Source of the DNA: Flavobacteriaceae bacterium UBA7302
GTDB taxonomy: Bacteria > Bacteroidota > Bacteroidia > Flavobacteriales > Flavobacteriaceae
Reading direction: 5' to 3'
Assembly: GCA_002471825.1 (NCBI GenBank)
Contig: DKQS01000009.1
Span: 124,001-188,000 of the forward strand
Length of the DNA: 64,000 nucleotides
The position numbers and the translations under genes are program-made. The notes below the pieces were generated by a model. That model was given only the letters and a program-made list of their open reading frames with translations. It was not told where the DNA came from and did not search any database. Each line of letters begins with the position of its first letter. The first letter of the stretch is position 1. This document shows, piece by piece, positions 61,406-64,000 of this stretch.

Positions 61406-62331
61406 TGGTAAGAAATCTTCTTGTTGCAATAATGTTGAGTTTTTCAACCATTTGTTTGGCCCAAGTCACAACAGAGGATGTGAAAATCAATAATGATGAA
61501 ATTGAATTGCCTGGTACCCTTACTTTTACTAGCACGAAGGTCCCATTGCTTATTTGGGTTCATGGATCTGGAAATGTGGATCGAAACGGGAATCAAGCAG
61601 GTTTAAATGTTGGCGCGAACTACATTCAACAATTTCGGGAAGCCATCAATCAGAAAGGATTGGCATTTTACAGCTTCGACAAACGAACAGCGAACGCTCG
61701 AAATATGCCCATCATTCGTGATAAAGGCATCGTTTTTCAAGATTTTGTGAGTGATGTAAAGGAAACCATCAATTACTTCAAAAAAGACAACCGCTTTTCG
61801 GAAATTGTATTGATTGGACACAGTCAAGGTTCCTTAGTTGCAATGCTAGCATCAGAGGATGCCGATAAATATGTATCAATTGCAGGACCCGCAGAAACGA
61901 TTGACAAGACCATTATTCGACAAGTGTCTGGTCAAAGCGCTGAGCTCGCTGAATTATGTAAAAGCTATTTTATAGAATTAGAGTCTACCGGTGAAATAGC
62001 CGATGTAGATCCGCGATTACTAAGCTTGTTTGCAAAACCCAATCAGCCCTTCTTTGCTTCTTGGATGGAATTAAACCCTGTAGATGAAATCAAAAAAATT
62101 GACCAACCAATTTTACTGATCAATGGAGACCAAGATCTTCAAGTACCTGTAAATGATTTGAAGCAATTGCATGAATCAAAACCGAAAGCGACAATGGTTG
62201 TTATCAAAGACATGAATCACGTGTTGAAAACAGTAAAAAACCAAACCGAAAATTATACATCATATCAATCACCAAAATTTAAAATCTCAGAAGAATTAAT
62301 AAACACAATAGAAAGATTTGTAAAACAATAA
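61402..62331 (+). CDS. Exported alpha/beta hydrolase
   Basis: The frame opens at 61273, but ATG 61402 (MMVRNLLVAIMLSFSTICLA) starts a good signal peptide and couples to the previous gene by ATGA. The 309-residue enzyme has the oxyanion region IWVHGSGNVDRNG, the nucleophile GHSQGS, the acid in LINGDQDLQVP, and the catalytic His in DMNHVLK. The substrate is unknown; it is likely an ester or peptide in the periplasm. Confidence 0.88.
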   Translation: MMVRNLLVAIMLSFSTICLAQVTTEDVKINNDEIELPGTLTFTSTKVPLLIWVHGSGNVDRNGNQAGLNVGANYIQQFREAINQKGLAFYSFDKRTANARNMPIIRDKGIVFQDFVSDVKETINYFKKDNRFSEIVLIGHSQGSLVAMLASEDADKYVSIAGPAETIDKTIIRQVSGQSAELAELCKSYFIELESTGEIADVDPRLLSLFAKPNQPFFASWMELNPVDEIKKIDQPILLINGDQDLQVPVNDLKQLHESKPKATMVVIKDMNHVLKTVKNQTENYTSYQSPKFKISEELINTIERFVKQ

Positions 62332-62332
62332 C

Positions 62333-62497
62333 ATGGCAAAGAAAAAAGCATTTGCATTGCGAATTAGCGAAGATATGTTCAGAGCCATTGAAAAATGGGC
62401 ATCTGATGAGTTCCGATCGACCAATGGTCAGATTGAATGGATGCTTATGAAATTATTAAAAGAAGCCAAAAGGGATCCTAAAAACAAGGAAAACTAG
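62333..62497 (+). CDS. Arc-type ribbon-helix-helix protein
   Basis: A 54-residue protein (MAKKKAFALRISEDMFRAIE...) matching the Arc family: a short strand (KAFALRIS), then two helices with NGQIEWMLMKLLKEAKR. It likely binds DNA as a dimer and may regulate the SPFH operon, of which it is the last gene. Confidence 0.85.
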   Translation: MAKKKAFALRISEDMFRAIEKWASDEFRSTNGQIEWMLMKLLKEAKRDPKNKEN

Positions 62498-62544
62498 TAA
62501 GATACTATCGCATAACTCCTTCTCTCTTAAATACAAATCCCTTT

Positions 62545-62577
62545 AAAGCACTCAATTTTATTGAGTGCTTTCTTTTT
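62545..62577 (+). terminator. Terminator of the SPFH operon
   Basis: A 12-bp perfect stem (AAAGCACTCAAT / ATTGAGTGCTTT) with a TTT loop and a following T-rich run, 47 bp after the Arc-type gene stop. Confidence 0.9.
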
Positions 62578-62612
62578 GGTATCTTCGGAGTCCAAATTTT
62601 AGAATTTCCCAA

Positions 62613-64000
62613 ATGAAAAAACTGTATTCCTTAGTCCTTATTCTAGCAGTAACTGGAATATTTGGACAGAAGTTATCTATGGACCTTGTGAAAAACATGA
62701 AACCGCGCAATATTGGTCCGGGTGGTATGAGTGGAAGGGTAACTTCCATTGATGTTGTTGAATCGAATCCAGATATTATGTATGTCGGAACCGCCTCAGG
62801 AGGGGTTTGGAAATCGACTTCAGGAGGTATCAAATGGACGCCAATTTTCGAAAAAGAAATTACAGCTTCTGTTGGTGCCGTGGCCATCCAGCAATCAAAC
62901 CCGAGTGTGATTTGGGTGGGTACCGGTGAAGGGAATCCACGAAACAGTTTGAATGGTGGCTATGGAATTTACAGATCCTTAGATGCAGGTAAAACATGGA
63001 AATCGATGGGTCTTGAAAAAACCAGACACATTCATCGAATCATTATTCATCCTAATAATCCTGATGTGATTTACGTGGGTGCTATCGGTTCTCCTTGGGG
63101 TGAGCATGAAGAGCGTGGTGTTTTCAAAACTACAGATGGTGGTAAGACTTGGAACCGTATTTTATTCAATAATATCAGAACCGGAATCGCAGATTTAGTG
63201 ATGGATCCATCCAATCCGAATAAACTTTTTGCAGCCATGTGGGAACACAAGAGAGACCCCTGGTTCTTTAAGTCAGGCGGAAAAGGCAGTGGTCTGTACA
63301 TGACTCATGATGGAGGCGAAACCTGGAAGAAAATCACCGATAAGGAAGGATTTCCAAAAGGAGATCTAGGAAGAATTGGTGTTGCAGTAGCCGCTTCTAA
63401 TCCAGATGTAGTGTATGCCTTGGTAGAGGCCAAAAAGAATGCTTTGTACAAAAGTGAAGACGGCGGATTTACTTGGAAGATGGTCAACAACAAACCTGGT
63501 ATCGGGAATAGACCTTTTTACTATTCAGAAATATACGTTGATCCAGAAAACGAAAATAGAGTATATAGTATTTTTACCTATGTAAATGTTTCTAACGATG
63601 GTGGAAAATCCTTTAAGCAGTTAATGGGCGCTTATGGCGTGGATAACGGAGTGCATCCTGATCATCATGCTTGGTGGATTCACCCAAAAGATGGTTCCTT
63701 CATGATTGATGGGAATGATGGTGGTTTAAACATTACCAAAGATCGAGGGAAAACCTGGCGCTTTATTGGAAACATTCCTGTTGCCCAGTTTTATCATATC
63801 GCTGTCGATAATGAATTCCCATACAATGTGTATGGCGGTCTTCAAGACAATGGGTCATGGAGAGGTCCGGCTTATGTATGGAAAGCACAGGGAATCAGAA
63901 ACTCCTATTGGCAAGAAATTAGTTTCGGAGACGGATTTGATGTTGTGCCAGATAAAGATGATTCGCGCTTCGGATGGTCTATGAGTCAGCAAGGAAGTGT
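62613..64000 (+). CDS. Secreted BNR/VPS10-like beta-propeller protein, 3' end outside window
   Basis: A signal peptide (MKKLYSLVLILAVTGIFGQ) and a long series of Asp-box repeats (SLDAGKTWKS, TTDGGKTWNR, THDGGETWKK, SEDGGFTWKM, TKDRGKTWRF), as in sortilin/VPS10-type and glycosyl-hydrolase-like proteins. These form large beta-propellers. The 462 residues visible are open to the end of the window. The function is not certain; members are often exported by type IX secretion, but the C-terminal sorting domain would lie outside the window. Confidence 0.85.
   Translation, partial: MKKLYSLVLILAVTGIFGQKLSMDLVKNMKPRNIGPGGMSGRVTSIDVVESNPDIMYVGTASGGVWKSTSGGIKWTPIFEKEITASVGAVAIQQSNPSVIWVGTGEGNPRNSLNGGYGIYRSLDAGKTWKSMGLEKTRHIHRIIIHPNNPDVIYVGAIGSPWGEHEERGVFKTTDGGKTWNRILFNNIRTGIADLVMDPSNPNKLFAAMWEHKRDPWFFKSGGKGSGLYMTHDGGETWKKITDKEGFPKGDLGRIGVAVAASNPDVVYALVEAKKNALYKSEDGGFTWKMVNNKPGIGNRPFYYSEIYVDPENENRVYSIFTYVNVSNDGGKSFKQLMGAYGVDNGVHPDHHAWWIHPKDGSFMIDGNDGGLNITKDRGKTWRFIGNIPVAQFYHIAVDNEFPYNVYGGLQDNGSWRGPAYVWKAQGIRNSYWQEISFGDGFDVVPDKDDSRFGWSMSQQGS

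Overview
The window looks like a chromosomal segment of a marine-type flavobacterium (Bacteroidota, Flavobacteriaceae). This rests on the low G+C content, the flavobacterial gene neighbourhoods (men genes with Fe-S oxidoreductases, MlaD and amidase; SPFH with an Arc-type protein), the many lipoprotein signals, and the TAnnTTTG -7 promoter elements typical of the phylum. No rRNA, tRNA or CRISPR array was seen.

Layout. Positions 1-7782 hold the end of a probable mobile metal-resistance island: a 5'-truncated P1B copper ATPase, a CDF transporter, a DUF2911 lipoprotein, a PepSY membrane protein, a CusB adaptor and an HMA lipoprotein. These are followed by about 1 kb without genes and two small proteins of types often seen on Bacteroidota mobile elements. 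Positions 7992-29490 hold an exopolysaccharide locus: ugd, uxs, galE, an initiating sugar transferase with a pseudo-receiver domain, a half-size TolC, a Wzc-like copolymerase with a degenerate kinase domain, Wzx, a Wzy/ligase-like protein, a phosphoribosyltransferase-HAD fusion, four glycosyltransferases, a GT-like orphan, a YVTN propeller and a LruC lipoprotein. Positions 29559-35866 hold two duplicated phosphorelay modules. One is receiver-Hpt-LytTR. The other is receiver-H-NOX-PAS kinase-Hpt-LytTR. A second GT-like orphan lies between them. From 36046 onward is mostly housekeeping: menE, menC, menA, Fe-S proteins, mlaD-like, amidase, lptD, ridA, gap, pfkA, tamB, tsaD, thioredoxin-fold proteins, a nuclease, an SPFH operon and a partial BNR-repeat protein.

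How the genes work together. The main discovery is a shared promoter architecture. Upstream of lruC, the wzy/glycosyltransferase operon, the tolC-wzc-wzx operon, ugd, galE, the orphan at 31230 and (more weakly) the H-NOX operon itself, two direct repeats of a 10-bp element (KTMGAYGAAT read on the strand opposite the gene) lie 21 or 22 bp apart. They sit at a fixed 28-29 or 49-50 nt from a TAnnTTTG -7 element. Direct repeats with this spacing are a hallmark of LytTR-family regulators, and two LytTR regulators are encoded next to the locus. The inferred circuit is: nitric oxide (or another heme ligand) to H-NOX, to the PAS histidine kinase, to an Hpt protein, to LytTR regulators, to coordinated transcription of the polysaccharide locus and autoregulation. 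No GGDEF or EAL protein is present in the window, so this would differ from the c-di-GMP route described for H-NOX in proteobacteria.
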